From: JBOFFC01 sp051648405
Lineage (GTDB): Bacteria > Planctomycetota > Planctomycetia > Pirellulales > Lacipirellulaceae
NCBI GenBank assembly: GCA_051648405.1
Contig: JBOFFC010000153.1
Location: 1 to 62,381 of the forward strand
Direction of reading: 5' to 3'
DNA: 62,381 nucleotides
In this document: positions 34,424 through 44,091 of the stretch, in pieces
How positions within the stretch are numbered: the first letter of the stretch is position 1
Layout of the letters: each line of letters starts with the position of its first letter
Program-made: the position numbers and the translations under genes
The notes under the pieces: model-generated
Database searches by the model: none
The model's input: the letters and a program-made list of their open reading frames with translations, nothing else
Told to the model about the DNA's origin: nothing

Positions 34424-37400
34424 ATGCGAAATGCCTGCCGTTGCGCGCTGACCCTTTTGGCGACCGCGGTCGCCGCGACCTCTCCGTGCCGTGATGCTCA
34501 CGCGGTCGATGTCGCTGTTTACGAGTTCAACGCCGATTCGCCGGGCTCCACCGACGCCGACGCCGCCACGACCGCCGGCGCGTGGACGCAGACCGTGGGG
34601 GGGATCAGCGGCGGCAACTACCGCGTTGACGGCACGATGGTTGGTGGAACCATCGGCGGATCGGTCGGCGCCGCCCAGTACGCGTCGTTCACGATCAACC
34701 CCAACGGCAACCCGCTCGACCTGAGCCGCCTGGCGATCGACTACAACGCCGAGAACCCGTTCGAGTTTGTGCTCGGAGTCTTCGCGTCCACCGACGGGGG
34801 CGCGACCGGCTTCACGGCCGCCAACCAACTCTTCGGGCTCCGGCTCCCCGACGTCGGTGGCGTCGCCCCGGTTACCGTGCGCACCAGCAGCAGCTTCCTC
34901 GACCTGGGAAGCTTGTCGTCCCTGCAGGGGGTCACGGCGCCGGTCGAGTTCCGTATCTACTTGGCCGACAACTCGGGCAACGCGGCCCGTGTCCACCTGA
35001 TCGACAACGTTCGGCTCACCGGCCTGGCGAGCACGGTCAACGACCCGCGTTGGAACGTCAACGCGAGCGGGTCTTGGCAGACCGCCGCGAGCTGGCAGCC
35101 CGCCGCCGTCCCCGCCGCGGGCGCCAACGTCGTCTTCGGCGACGTCGCCACTTCGGACCGCACCGTCACGCTCGCGTCGAACGTCACCGTCAACCGCATC
35201 GCCTTCAGCGGCGCCGATGCCGCCTACACGATCACCCCCGCGGCGACTCAGTCGATCACCCTGACCGGCGCCGCCGAAGTTCGCGCTTCGGGTGCTCAGG
35301 AACACGTGATCGCGGCCCGGGTTTCGGGCTCGGCTGGTCTGACCAAGGAAGGGGGCGGCGACGTCACGCTGACGAACGCCACCAACAACTACACCGGAGC
35401 GACCAACGTCAACGCGGGCGCCCTGCGGGTGACGAGCCCCGGCGCGTTGCAGGGACCGGTCAACGCTGCGGCGGGTTCGGTCCTGGTGTTCGAGGGGAAC
35501 GCGGCCGGAGGGGGCTACAACGGCACGTTCGCCAACGCCCTCAGCGGCACGGGAACGGCGACGCTCAGTGACAGCCTGACCACCGAAACGGTCACGATGA
35601 ACGCGGCAAAGAGCTTCGGCGGTGTGTACCGCGTCGAAGGGGGAACGCTGGCCGTCAGCAACGCCGGCGCCTTCGGCACGGGGGGCACGAACGCGAGTCG
35701 CACCGAGGTGACGGCGGGCACGGGCAAGGTGGCGATCTCGGGGAACGTCACGGCCGCCAACGAGGTGCTGGCGTTGAACGCGAGGGGGACCGACGCCGTC
35801 CACCTGACGAGCGCCGGCAACAACGCATGGAACGGCGACGTCGCCGGTCGCGCCGGCTTGGGTCAGTACAACGTCGAATCGACCTCCGGCACGCTGACGC
35901 TCGGTGGGCGGCTCTCGGGCTTCGACGTCCTGAACGGCGTGGACCGCACGTACGTCTTCTCGGGCGCCGGTAACACCACGGTCACCGGCCTGCTTACCGA
36001 CGACGCGATCGCGGACGACGGGACCCGGGTCGCCGGCCTCGCAAACAACGTGAGCGTCGTGAAGCGTGGCGCAGGGACGCTGACGATCTCGACCGAGTCG
36101 TCGAACGTCGCGGACTACCACCGCGGGGCGACGGTCGTCGAGCAGGGAACCCTGCGCGTCACCGCGGGGGCCGGCGACGTTGGCGAGCTCAGCTCGCGGA
36201 GCGTGGTGGTCGAGTCGGGCGCAACGCTCGACCTGACCGACTTCGGCACCTACAACATGCAGGCCCAGGCGTCGCTCGGCCTCGTCCAAAGCTTCGGCGG
36301 TAGCGGCACGATTAACGCCGGCACGTTCGGCTACTTCGACGACGCGTCGCTCTCACCCGGTGACGGGGTCGGGACGCTGACGCTCAACGGGGCGATGAAC
36401 ATGACGGCGTTTGGCCCCTCGCCGCTCGGGGCGCTGAACTACCAGCTCTCGAACGTGACCACTGTCGGCGCGGGGGTGAACGACCTCCTCGACGTCAACG
36501 GCTCGCTGACGGCGAACGCGTCGGGTGGGAACTTCGCGGTCAATGTGACCCCCAGCAACGGCGGGTTCGCCACGGGGACCTACCGGCTGATCGAGTACAA
36601 CGGGACGCTTGGGGGCTCCGCTACGGGGGCAAACTTCACCCCCACCGTGGTTGACGCCAACGGCGTCGCCGTCGGCGCCACGCGGCAGTCCTTCGCGGTA
36701 AGCACCGCAACGGCGGGCCAGGTCAACCTGGTGGTGACCGGCGCCGCTCAAAACCTGACTTGGTCGGGGGCGACGAGTGGCGCGTGGGACGTGGCCACCA
36801 CCGCGAACTGGAACGCGGGCGCTCAGCAGTTCTTCAACCTCGACGGCGTCACGTTTGACACCACCGCGAGCACTTTCAACGTCGCGGTCCCCGCGAACGT
36901 TCTCCCCTCGAGCTTGACCTTCAACGCAACGGGGAACACCTACACCTTCAGCGGCGCAGGGGGGATCGGCGGGAGCGGGCCGGTCAACGTCAACAGCGGC
37001 ACGGTGGTGCTCGATAACGTTGGGAACAGCTTCACCGGGACGGTGACGGTCGCCAACGGCGCGACGCTGCAAATCGGCGCCGGCGCCGCCAACCAGGCCC
37101 GCCTGCCCGTCGGTGAAACGCCTTACGTCGTCAACGGCAGCCTCGTGATCAATGAGCTGTCGGGGGGCGAGACGATCAACGGTGCGGTCAGCGGTTCGGG
37201 CACGGTGACGGTGCAGTCCAGCCAGTTGACGCTGGCGGGCAACAACGCCGGCTACACTGGCGCCATCGTCGCGGCGGCCGGAACGACCTTGAACATCAAC
37301 AACGCGGACACCGGCAGCCCCCTCGGGAGCACCGCTACCGGCACGACCATCGGCGTCGGCGCGACGCTCGTCGCAAACGAGCAGGCGGCCACGGTCGCGG

Positions 37401-39160
37401 AGCCTCTGGCTCTCAACGGCGGCGCCCTCCGCGCCGGCGGGGGGACGAACAGCCGCCTCAACTGGTCGGGCAACATCACGCTCGGCGCCGGCGGCGCCGG
37501 TGAGATCCGGCAGGACAGCGGGTCCAACACACCGACCTCGGTGGGCCTGACGGTCTCTGGCAGCATCGGAGGTGCGGCTGGCCAGGACCTGCGGCTTCGA
37601 GTCGATGCGGACTCGACCACGGTCGTCACTGGCGCGGTACAGCACAACGGCGGCCTGTCGAAGACCGGCGTCGGTCGGGCCGAACTCCGCGGGACCAACA
37701 CCTTCACCGGTAACACGACGGTGGAAGCGGGGACATTGGCGATCGTCGGCTCGTCGGACTTGGCGAACTCGCCGCGTGTTCATGTGCAGGCGGGCGCCGA
37801 GCTCGACGCACGCGGTCGGACCGGGGGGGGCTTGGCCGTCGGCGCGAGCCGCACGCTCGACGTCTCGGGCGCCGTGGCCGGCAACACCTCGGCCGCCAGC
37901 GGTTCGACGATCGCGATCGGCGGCGACGGCGCCGCGACGATCGGGCCCCGGACGGTCCGGTTCACCCCCCCCAGCGGCGTGGCGAGCACAAACAGCGACG
38001 TCCGCGTACGGTCGGGTACGGGCGCCAACGCCAATCAGAACGACACGGCGTCGCTCGGCATCGGCTCGATCAGCGCGACGGACTCCTTCCGCTCGCTGCT
38101 GACGTTCGACTTGGCATCGACCGGCATCGCCGACCCGAACTTCATCAACGACGTCTCGTTGACGCTGACCCTGCAAGCGCAGAGCGGCGCGCAGGTCAAC
38201 ACGCCGTCGGCCCCTTCGCTGGAGCTGCTCACGATCCAGTCGTACAACTCGGACACGGCGACGTTCAACAACTCCTCGTTCGCCACGACCGGCGCAAGCC
38301 CCCCAGCGGCGCTGATCTCGACGACGACCGGCCCCAACTTCACTAGCTACGCGACGGGCGACAAGTTCGGTTGGTCGGATTCCACCACCGACGCGAACCC
38401 CGACACGTTCGTCAACGCGGTGAAGACCGCCCTCGGCTCCAGCCTGCACCTCGGCGCCCGGGCGGCCGTCACCTCGCCGACGACGACGACCCGGTCGTTC
38501 TACTTCATCGACCAAGCCGAGACCGCGACGCCCGGCGGCGCCCCGTCGCTCGCGATCACCTACACCGACCCGAGCAACCCGTTCGTGACCGGTGTCGGCA
38601 GCGCCGTGTTCGAGGGGGACCTGACCACGGCGGCCGGATCGACCCTCGAGATCGACGTGTTCAACACTTCGGTGTTCGACAGCATCAACGTGAACGGGTC
38701 CGCCTCGCTGAGCGGGCTCCTGGCGGTCGATGCGCTCGACGTCAGCCGGCTGGCGATCAACGACACGTTCACGATCCTGACCGCCAACAGCATCGCCAAC
38801 AACCTGACGCTCGGCGGCCCCGACGGGGGGCTCTTCAGCCTCTCGTCGAGCACGGCGACCTCGCTCATCTTGAGGTACACCGGCATCGTCCCGCTGCCCG
38901 GCGACTTCAACGGCGACCGGATTGTCAACGCCGCGGACTACACGGTGTGGCGAGACAACCTCGGCAGCACAGAGGGATCGTTGCTGAGCGGCAACGGAAA
39001 CGGCGGCGTCATCGATCAGAGCGACTACACGTTGTGGACGACGAACTACGGGGCGGCCGCTCCCTCTACGTCGCTCGCGAACGCCGTCCCCGAGCCGACC
39101 GCCGCCGCGTTGGCCCTGTTCGCCTCCGTGGCGGCTTCTTGCTCGCGTCGCCGTCGGTGA
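34424..39160 (+). CDS. Large exported PEP-CTERM protein with autotransporter-like repeats and dockerin
   Basis: The 1578-residue protein has a signal peptide and an N-terminal module like that of the previous gene. A long run of beta-strand repeats typical of autotransporter passengers follows (LTKEGGGDVTLTNATNNYTG, VEQGTLRVTAG, LSKTGVGRAELRGTNTFTG). Then come a DNRLRE-like domain (VRSGTGANANQNDTASLGI), a dockerin pair (PGDFNGDRIVNAADYTVW) and PEP-CTERM. No outer-membrane barrel is present, so it is not a true autotransporter. It is probably an envelope-anchored adhesin or structural protein. GGGAG eight bases before the ATG fixes the start. Confidence 0.8.
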   Translation: MRNACRCALTLLATAVAATSPCRDAHAVDVAVYEFNADSPGSTDADAATTAGAWTQTVGGISGGNYRVDGTMVGGTIGGSVGAAQYASFTINPNGNPLDLSRLAIDYNAENPFEFVLGVFASTDGGATGFTAANQLFGLRLPDVGGVAPVTVRTSSSFLDLGSLSSLQGVTAPVEFRIYLADNSGNAARVHLIDNVRLTGLASTVNDPRWNVNASGSWQTAASWQPAAVPAAGANVVFGDVATSDRTVTLASNVTVNRIAFSGADAAYTITPAATQSITLTGAAEVRASGAQEHVIAARVSGSAGLTKEGGGDVTLTNATNNYTGATNVNAGALRVTSPGALQGPVNAAAGSVLVFEGNAAGGGYNGTFANALSGTGTATLSDSLTTETVTMNAAKSFGGVYRVEGGTLAVSNAGAFGTGGTNASRTEVTAGTGKVAISGNVTAANEVLALNARGTDAVHLTSAGNNAWNGDVAGRAGLGQYNVESTSGTLTLGGRLSGFDVLNGVDRTYVFSGAGNTTVTGLLTDDAIADDGTRVAGLANNVSVVKRGAGTLTISTESSNVADYHRGATVVEQGTLRVTAGAGDVGELSSRSVVVESGATLDLTDFGTYNMQAQASLGLVQSFGGSGTINAGTFGYFDDASLSPGDGVGTLTLNGAMNMTAFGPSPLGALNYQLSNVTTVGAGVNDLLDVNGSLTANASGGNFAVNVTPSNGGFATGTYRLIEYNGTLGGSATGANFTPTVVDANGVAVGATRQSFAVSTATAGQVNLVVTGAAQNLTWSGATSGAWDVATTANWNAGAQQFFNLDGVTFDTTASTFNVAVPANVLPSSLTFNATGNTYTFSGAGGIGGSGPVNVNSGTVVLDNVGNSFTGTVTVANGATLQIGAGAANQARLPVGETPYVVNGSLVINELSGGETINGAVSGSGTVTVQSSQLTLAGNNAGYTGAIVAAAGTTLNINNADTGSPLGSTATGTTIGVGATLVANEQAATVAEPLALNGGALRAGGGTNSRLNWSGNITLGAGGAGEIRQDSGSNTPTSVGLTVSGSIGGAAGQDLRLRVDADSTTVVTGAVQHNGGLSKTGVGRAELRGTNTFTGNTTVEAGTLAIVGSSDLANSPRVHVQAGAELDARGRTGGGLAVGASRTLDVSGAVAGNTSAASGSTIAIGGDGAATIGPRTVRFTPPSGVASTNSDVRVRSGTGANANQNDTASLGIGSISATDSFRSLLTFDLASTGIADPNFINDVSLTLTLQAQSGAQVNTPSAPSLELLTIQSYNSDTATFNNSSFATTGASPPAALISTTTGPNFTSYATGDKFGWSDSTTDANPDTFVNAVKTALGSSLHLGARAAVTSPTTTTRSFYFIDQAETATPGGAPSLAITYTDPSNPFVTGVGSAVFEGDLTTAAGSTLEIDVFNTSVFDSINVNGSASLSGLLAVDALDVSRLAINDTFTILTANSIANNLTLGGPDGGLFSLSSSTATSLILRYTGIVPLPGDFNGDRIVNAADYTVWRDNLGSTEGSLLSGNGNGGVIDQSDYTLWTTNYGAAAPSTSLANAVPEPTAAALALFASVAASCSRRRR

Positions 39161-39173
39161 ATTGGGACAAGCC

Positions 39174-39204
39174 GCCGGCCTCGAGGCTTTCGCCCGAGGC
39201 CGGC
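39174..39204 (+). terminator. Strong GC hairpin between two PEP-CTERM genes
   Basis: GCCGGCCTCG (39174-39183) pairs perfectly with CGAGGCCGGC (39195-39204), followed by GTACTCTTT. The U-tract is weak, so termination may be partial. The next gene's GGAGGAG begins ten bases later, so this could also reduce downstream expression. Confidence 0.55.
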
Positions 39205-39226
39205 GTACTCTTTGGAGGAGTCGTTG

Positions 39227-42200
39227 ATGCCCCGCAATCCGCGTACGACCGACCCGCACCGTTTCGGGGCTTGGCTGGTGCTCGCGTGCGCCGTCGGTTC
39301 GGCGCCGAGCGCCGCAGCGATGGACGTCAAACGCGGGTCTGCGGGTGGCGGCATCCCCTTGGCGAACGCCGTAAACAGCCGGTGGTACTACGACTGGGGC
39401 AACAACCCGCCGGCCGACGTGCTGAACGGTTCGTTCAACGGCAAGTACACGCCGATGATCTGGTCGTCCAACGCCGGGACGATCCAGACGCGGATCGACA
39501 ACATTCTGGGCTATGCGAGCACGCTCGGCGTCGATCACGTCATGGGCTTCAACGAGCCCGACCGCGCGGACCAGGCCAACATGTCGGTCGCCGACGCGGT
39601 CGCCCTGTGGGACGTGATGGACCACCAGTTCGCAAGTGCCGGCATCAAGCTCGTCAGTCCCCAACTGGGAGACGACACGGGCGGCCGGGCGTGGATGGAC
39701 GACTTCATGGCCCAGGCCAACACACTCAATCTCACGATCGACGCGGTCGGGATGCACTGGTACGGCAGCGTCAGCCCCACCAACCCGGTCGCCTCGGCGA
39801 ACGCCTTCTTGGGTCGGGTTGACCACTGGCACACTCGGTACGGCAAGCCGATCTGGATCTCCGAGTTCGCGGGAATGGACTGGGGGGCCGACGACATCAC
39901 CAGCCCCGCCCTGATCGCGGCCAACGAGGCCTTTCTCAGCGTCGTGATCCCGGGGCTTGAGAGCCGCAGTCACGTCGAGCGGTACTCTTGGTGGCAGTTT
40001 GGACGGCGCAGCTTCTCCCCTGAGGAGGACCCGGCGGGGACGCGATACGAAGACGAGGACACGCGACTGATCAACCAAGTCGGAGGGCTGTGGACCCCCA
40101 CCGGCATCGGCGACCAGTACGTCCCCAGCTACCGCGAGGGAGAGCAGTTCAACCTGAGCGGAACTACCCCGGGGGAGACGAACTTCTACCTGCGCGGGGG
40201 GAGCCTGTTGAACACAACGGGCCCCACGCCCGTGACCGTGGCCACGGTCGACGCGATCGACGGCAACAGCGACATCGGCGGCGGCATCGACTGGCGGATC
40301 GACGGCGGGGCCTTCCGCGTCCGCAGCGGCGCGACCCTCCGCAAGATCGGGGCGAACCGCGTCACGGTCGGCGCGTCGTCGAGCAACGCGGGTGAGATCG
40401 AGGTCGTCAGCGGCGTGTTGGCGCTGGACAAAGGGGTCCAACTGACCGGGGTCGGCTCGGTGGAAGTCCTGACCGGAGGGACCCTTGCGCTAGGATCGGC
40501 GACGGACCGCAGTGGAGTGGTAATTGGCCAGCAAGTCGAGCTCAACGGCGGTTCGATCCAGAGCAACCAGACGATCGACGGCGTGCACGCGATCAGCGGC
40601 CCCGTGATGGTGCGTGGGACTTCGACGCTCGCGGGTAGTGGGACGGTTGTCGTCAACGGGCCGCTTCAGTCCCCCGTCTCGGGCCCCGTACACGGAATCG
40701 TCAAGGAGGGGACCGGCGCCGTGGTGCTGGCGGCGAACAGCCCAACGTTCCGCGGCGGCGTCCTGGTGAAGGGGGGAACTTTGGCGATGGCCGCGGGGGG
40801 AGCGATGCCGGCGGCCAGCGGGTTCACGGTGGACTCCGGGGGTCGTTTCGACGTGTCCGACCGTCCGGCGGGGCTGACGCTCGCGAGTGGCCAGGTCCTC
40901 ACCAACAAGGTTGGAGGGGTCGTCGCGGGAGACGTCGTCGTCGGCAACGGCGCCGAGATCTCGGCGGCCGGCGCCTTCGACGGCAACGTGGTCGCCCACA
41001 GCGGAGGGACCCTCTCCGTGGGAGGACTGGGCTCCGCGTCGGCGCCCCAAACCGTGATCCTCACGCCACCAAACGGCGCCACCGGCAGCAACAGCGACGT
41101 GCGCGTGCGGTCGGGGAGCAACGCCGGCAGCACCCAAGGAGACACGACCGCGCTGGGAATCGGCTCGATCAGCGCGACGGACGCCTTTCGCTCGCTGCTG
41201 ACGTTCGACTTGTCATCGACCGGCATCACTAACCCCAGCCACATCCAGAGCGTCGCGCTGACGATGACGCTGCAGACACCCAACGGCGCGCAGGTCAACA
41301 CGCCGTCGGCGCCGTCGCTCGAGTTGCTCACGATCGGGGCGTACAACTCCGACACGGCGACGTTCAACAACACGCCGTTCAACTCCGCGAACCTGATCTC
41401 CACGACGACCGGCCCGAACTTCACGGCCTACACGGCGGGGGCGACGATCGGGTGGGCGGACTCCACGACCGACGCGGCGCCCGACACCTTCGTCGATGCG
41501 GTTAAGAGCGCTCTCGGGTCGAGTCTGCACCTCGGCGCGCGGGCCGCAGCGACCTCACCGGGCACCCGGTCGTTTTACTTCATCGACCACTCCGAGACGC
41601 CGACCGCTGGCGCGGCGCCGTCGCTGGCGATTACCTACGCGGCGCCGCCCACCAGCGGAATCGGGAGCGCCGTCTTCGACGGGGACCTGACGATGGCGTC
41701 GGGCTCGGCGCTCGAGATCGACCTGCTGAGCACCACGTCGTTCGACCAAATCGACGTGAACGGGGTGGCGACGCTCAACGGCGTCCTGGCTATCGACGCG
41801 CTCAACCTCGGTGGGCTGAACGTCAACGACACGTTCACGATCCTGACGGCCGACAGCCTGGTCAACAACTTGACCCTCGGCGGCCCCGACGGCGCCATGT
41901 TTAGGCTGGCGGCGAGCACGGCGACCGAGCTGAAGCTGACGTACGTCGGAGTCGCCCCTGTGCCGGGCGACTTCAACGGCGACCAGGTCGTGAACGCCGC
42001 GGACTTCAGCGTTTGGCGCGACAACCTCGGCAGCCCCGAAGGGACGCTGCTCAGCGGGAGCGGAACGGGAGGGGTCATCGATCAGGACGACTACGACCTG
42101 TGGGCGACAAACTACGGCGCGGTCGCCCTCGGGGCATCCCTGGCAAGCGCGGTCCCCGAGCCGGGCGCCGCCGTGCTCTTCCTCGGCTCGCTCGCAGCGT

Positions 42201-42247
42201 CGTGCCCGATCCGGCGCCGCGTGTCGGCTGCAACGCGTTGGGAATGA
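39227..42247 (+). CDS. GH128-like (Asl1-type) glycosidase with beta repeats, dockerin and PEP-CTERM
   Basis: The 1006-residue protein has a signal peptide, then a TIM-barrel domain with VMGFNEPDRADQANMSV (acid/base E110) and KPIWISEFAGMDWG (nucleophile E213), the Asl1/GH128 pattern of beta-1,3-glucan hydrolases. Autotransporter-like repeats (LNGGSIQSNQ, IVKEGTGAVVLAANSPTFRG), a DNRLRE-like domain, a dockerin (PGDFNGDQVVNAADFSVW) and VPEPGAAVLFLG complete it. GGAGGAG six bases before the ATG at 39227 excludes the TTG at 39212. The last 350 residues are closely related to those of the preceding gene, so the two share a duplicated C-terminal cassette. Confidence 0.82.
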   Translation: MPRNPRTTDPHRFGAWLVLACAVGSAPSAAAMDVKRGSAGGGIPLANAVNSRWYYDWGNNPPADVLNGSFNGKYTPMIWSSNAGTIQTRIDNILGYASTLGVDHVMGFNEPDRADQANMSVADAVALWDVMDHQFASAGIKLVSPQLGDDTGGRAWMDDFMAQANTLNLTIDAVGMHWYGSVSPTNPVASANAFLGRVDHWHTRYGKPIWISEFAGMDWGADDITSPALIAANEAFLSVVIPGLESRSHVERYSWWQFGRRSFSPEEDPAGTRYEDEDTRLINQVGGLWTPTGIGDQYVPSYREGEQFNLSGTTPGETNFYLRGGSLLNTTGPTPVTVATVDAIDGNSDIGGGIDWRIDGGAFRVRSGATLRKIGANRVTVGASSSNAGEIEVVSGVLALDKGVQLTGVGSVEVLTGGTLALGSATDRSGVVIGQQVELNGGSIQSNQTIDGVHAISGPVMVRGTSTLAGSGTVVVNGPLQSPVSGPVHGIVKEGTGAVVLAANSPTFRGGVLVKGGTLAMAAGGAMPAASGFTVDSGGRFDVSDRPAGLTLASGQVLTNKVGGVVAGDVVVGNGAEISAAGAFDGNVVAHSGGTLSVGGLGSASAPQTVILTPPNGATGSNSDVRVRSGSNAGSTQGDTTALGIGSISATDAFRSLLTFDLSSTGITNPSHIQSVALTMTLQTPNGAQVNTPSAPSLELLTIGAYNSDTATFNNTPFNSANLISTTTGPNFTAYTAGATIGWADSTTDAAPDTFVDAVKSALGSSLHLGARAAATSPGTRSFYFIDHSETPTAGAAPSLAITYAAPPTSGIGSAVFDGDLTMASGSALEIDLLSTTSFDQIDVNGVATLNGVLAIDALNLGGLNVNDTFTILTADSLVNNLTLGGPDGAMFRLAASTATELKLTYVGVAPVPGDFNGDQVVNAADFSVWRDNLGSPEGTLLSGSGTGGVIDQDDYDLWATNYGAVALGASLASAVPEPGAAVLFLGSLAASCPIRRRVSAATRWE

Positions 42248-42452
42248 CGCGCCAACCCCGTTAGTCGCAAAGTCCGGCCCGCCCCCACACCGACCTGTCG
42301 CAACCGTAGAGGTTTTCTTCGCATTCGCCCTTAGCGAAACGCAGTCAATGCCCTTAGTTTGGAAATTGCTCGATTCGAACCACGTCCACGACGGACGCAC
42401 GGATCGCCCCGGGCGCCTTCTTCTCTTACTCCTTTCTGATGGAGCGTCTTCC

Positions 42453-43505
42453 ATGAACAGCTCTGCCGATTCCGGCGTCCGGGTCCGTCGTTCTGGCTTC
42501 ACGCTCGTCGAGCTGCTGGTGGTGATCGCGATCATCGGCATCCTGGTCGCGTTGCTGCTGCCAGCCGTCCAGGCGGCCCGCGAGGCGGCGCGGCGGATGG
42601 GCTGCAGCAACAACCTAAAGAACGTGATGCTCGCGGCCCACAATTACCACGACGCGAATCGAGAGTTCTGCGCGAGCGCAGAACGCGCTGCCGGTGGGAG
42701 TACGGGTGTCGGCATGCACATCAAGCTCCTCCCCTACGTCGAGGAGGGAGTGCTCGGAGACGTCATCGACGAGGCTCGAAAGAAGTCCGCAAACCAGAGC
42801 ATTGGCGAAATCGAGAACATCATCGGCTCCGCCTTGCTCGACAGCGACATCAGCATCTACTGGTGTCCGAGTCGTGACGACACCGACCAAGAAGACTTCA
42901 CCCCCACCGGCCGGGCGATGGTGACGTACTTCGGTGTGACGGGCGGCGGGCGGAATGGCAACATCCACGTCTCGCAGGACCTCTCGCACTGCGGCTCGGT
43001 GTACCATGACGGTGTCTTCTACCCGTTCGAGCCCGTTCGGATGAAGGACATTACGGACGGCACCTCCCAAACTCTGGCGATCGGCGAGCGGACCTACCAA
43101 CTCCGAACCTTTTTCGCCGGCGCGTTCTTCAACGGCGCCGAGCCGTACAAGCCGACCACGACGAAGGTCTGCAGCCACGCCGCGAAGAACATGCGGCACG
43201 GCATTACGACGCCACAGGCGTCGGGCTTCTACGTTCAGGACGAAGCCGCGGTGACGCCCAAGGTCGTGCTGTTCAACGACCTCCACTGGGGAAGTGATCA
43301 CCCGGGTGGCGCCCACTTCGGCTACGCCGACGGCAGCGTGCACTTCTTGCAGGCCGACATGAGCGTCACCGTGATGCGCAACCTCGCGAGCCGCAACGGC
43401 GGCGAGGTGGCGAGTGACGAGTCGGTCGTCAACGGCAACCCAGGTACTGGGGGTGGCGGTGGTGGGGGGGGCGGCGGCGGCGGTGGGGGCGGGCCCCAGC
43501 GCTGA
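42453..43505 (+). CDS. DUF1559 pseudopilin-like protein with polyglycine tail
   Basis: The 350-residue protein has the prepilin segment (GFTLVELLVVIAIIGILVA), a DUF1559 body and the closing DHPGGAHFGYADGSVHFL motif. It ends in a run of about 15 glycines (about 43447-43492) before PQR. The tail is encoded by mixed GGN codons in G-rich DNA and is likely to vary in length by slippage. The ATG at 42453 has GGAG nine bases upstream. It is followed by a lipoprotein-like gene, as in the first DUF1559 pair. Confidence 0.88.
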   Translation: MNSSADSGVRVRRSGFTLVELLVVIAIIGILVALLLPAVQAAREAARRMGCSNNLKNVMLAAHNYHDANREFCASAERAAGGSTGVGMHIKLLPYVEEGVLGDVIDEARKKSANQSIGEIENIIGSALLDSDISIYWCPSRDDTDQEDFTPTGRAMVTYFGVTGGGRNGNIHVSQDLSHCGSVYHDGVFYPFEPVRMKDITDGTSQTLAIGERTYQLRTFFAGAFFNGAEPYKPTTTKVCSHAAKNMRHGITTPQASGFYVQDEAAVTPKVVLFNDLHWGSDHPGGAHFGYADGSVHFLQADMSVTVMRNLASRNGGEVASDESVVNGNPGTGGGGGGGGGGGGGGGPQR

Positions 43506-43559
43506 GCGAGGCTTCTTCCTGATCCCCTCCTGGGCCTCCGTGGCGTGCACTGGGACTGT

Positions 43560-44033
43560 ATGAATCGGCTTCGCGAAAGGGTCGCATTGCGTCTACACGC
43601 CCTCGAGGCTTGTCGATTCGCGCTTGCCGGCGTTCTCGTTGTGCTCTGCGAGGGGTGCGGCAGCGGCGGGCCTCCAACCTTCCCCGTCACCGGCTCGGTG
43701 GCTTACTCAGGGCGCCCGGTCCCCACGGGCGCCGTGATGTTCTGTCCGACCGACGGGGGACCACACACCAGTGGAGTGATTGGAGCCGACGGGGGGTTCG
43801 CCCTCGAAGCCCCCGCGGGTGACTACAGGGTCGTCGTGCTCGCTCCGCGCGGGCTGCCCGCGGGCAACATCGACTCCACGAACTGGGAGAAGGCCTTTCG
43901 CACGGTCTCGCAGCCCTATGTGCCAGGCTTTTACGGCGACCCGGAGACGACTCCGCTCAAGTTCACGGTGACCGCCGACGGCGAGAACCGATTCGACGTG
44001 AAGATTGAACCCCCCCAGCGTCGCAGGCGCTGA
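43560..44033 (+). CDS. Putative envelope lipoprotein paired with DUF1559
   Basis: The 157-residue product has an N-terminal hydrophobic segment (FALAGVLVVLCEGCGSG) whose Cys may be lipidated, although the residue at -3 is unusual for a lipobox. The rest (FPVTGSVAYSGRPVPTGAVM, GDYRVVVLAPRG) is the carboxypeptidase-regulatory-like fold also seen at 10739-11170. It lies 54 bases after the DUF1559 stop, probably in the same transcript. Function unknown. Confidence 0.65.
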   Translation: MNRLRERVALRLHALEACRFALAGVLVVLCEGCGSGGPPTFPVTGSVAYSGRPVPTGAVMFCPTDGGPHTSGVIGADGGFALEAPAGDYRVVVLAPRGLPAGNIDSTNWEKAFRTVSQPYVPGFYGDPETTPLKFTVTADGENRFDVKIEPPQRRRR

Positions 44034-44091
44034 TCGCGGTCGCCCTGCGCCGCTCCCCGATACCCGCCACAAGTACCGCCCCAAGCGCTTT

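Noticed and set aside
34424..39160. A true type V autotransporter
   Set aside because: The passenger-like repeats are present but the C-terminus is dockerin plus PEP-CTERM, with no barrel domain.
36353..40441. A 1362-codon open frame on the minus strand, and similar long frames at 34421-36289 and 11305-14238
   Set aside because: They are antisense to clear PEP-CTERM genes, are rich in Arg/Val/Asp, lack signals or domains, and arise from GC-rich codon bias.
43545..43559. GTG start for the lipoprotein-like gene
   Set aside because: The ATG at 43560 gives a better N-terminal region; the five extra residues add nothing recognisable.
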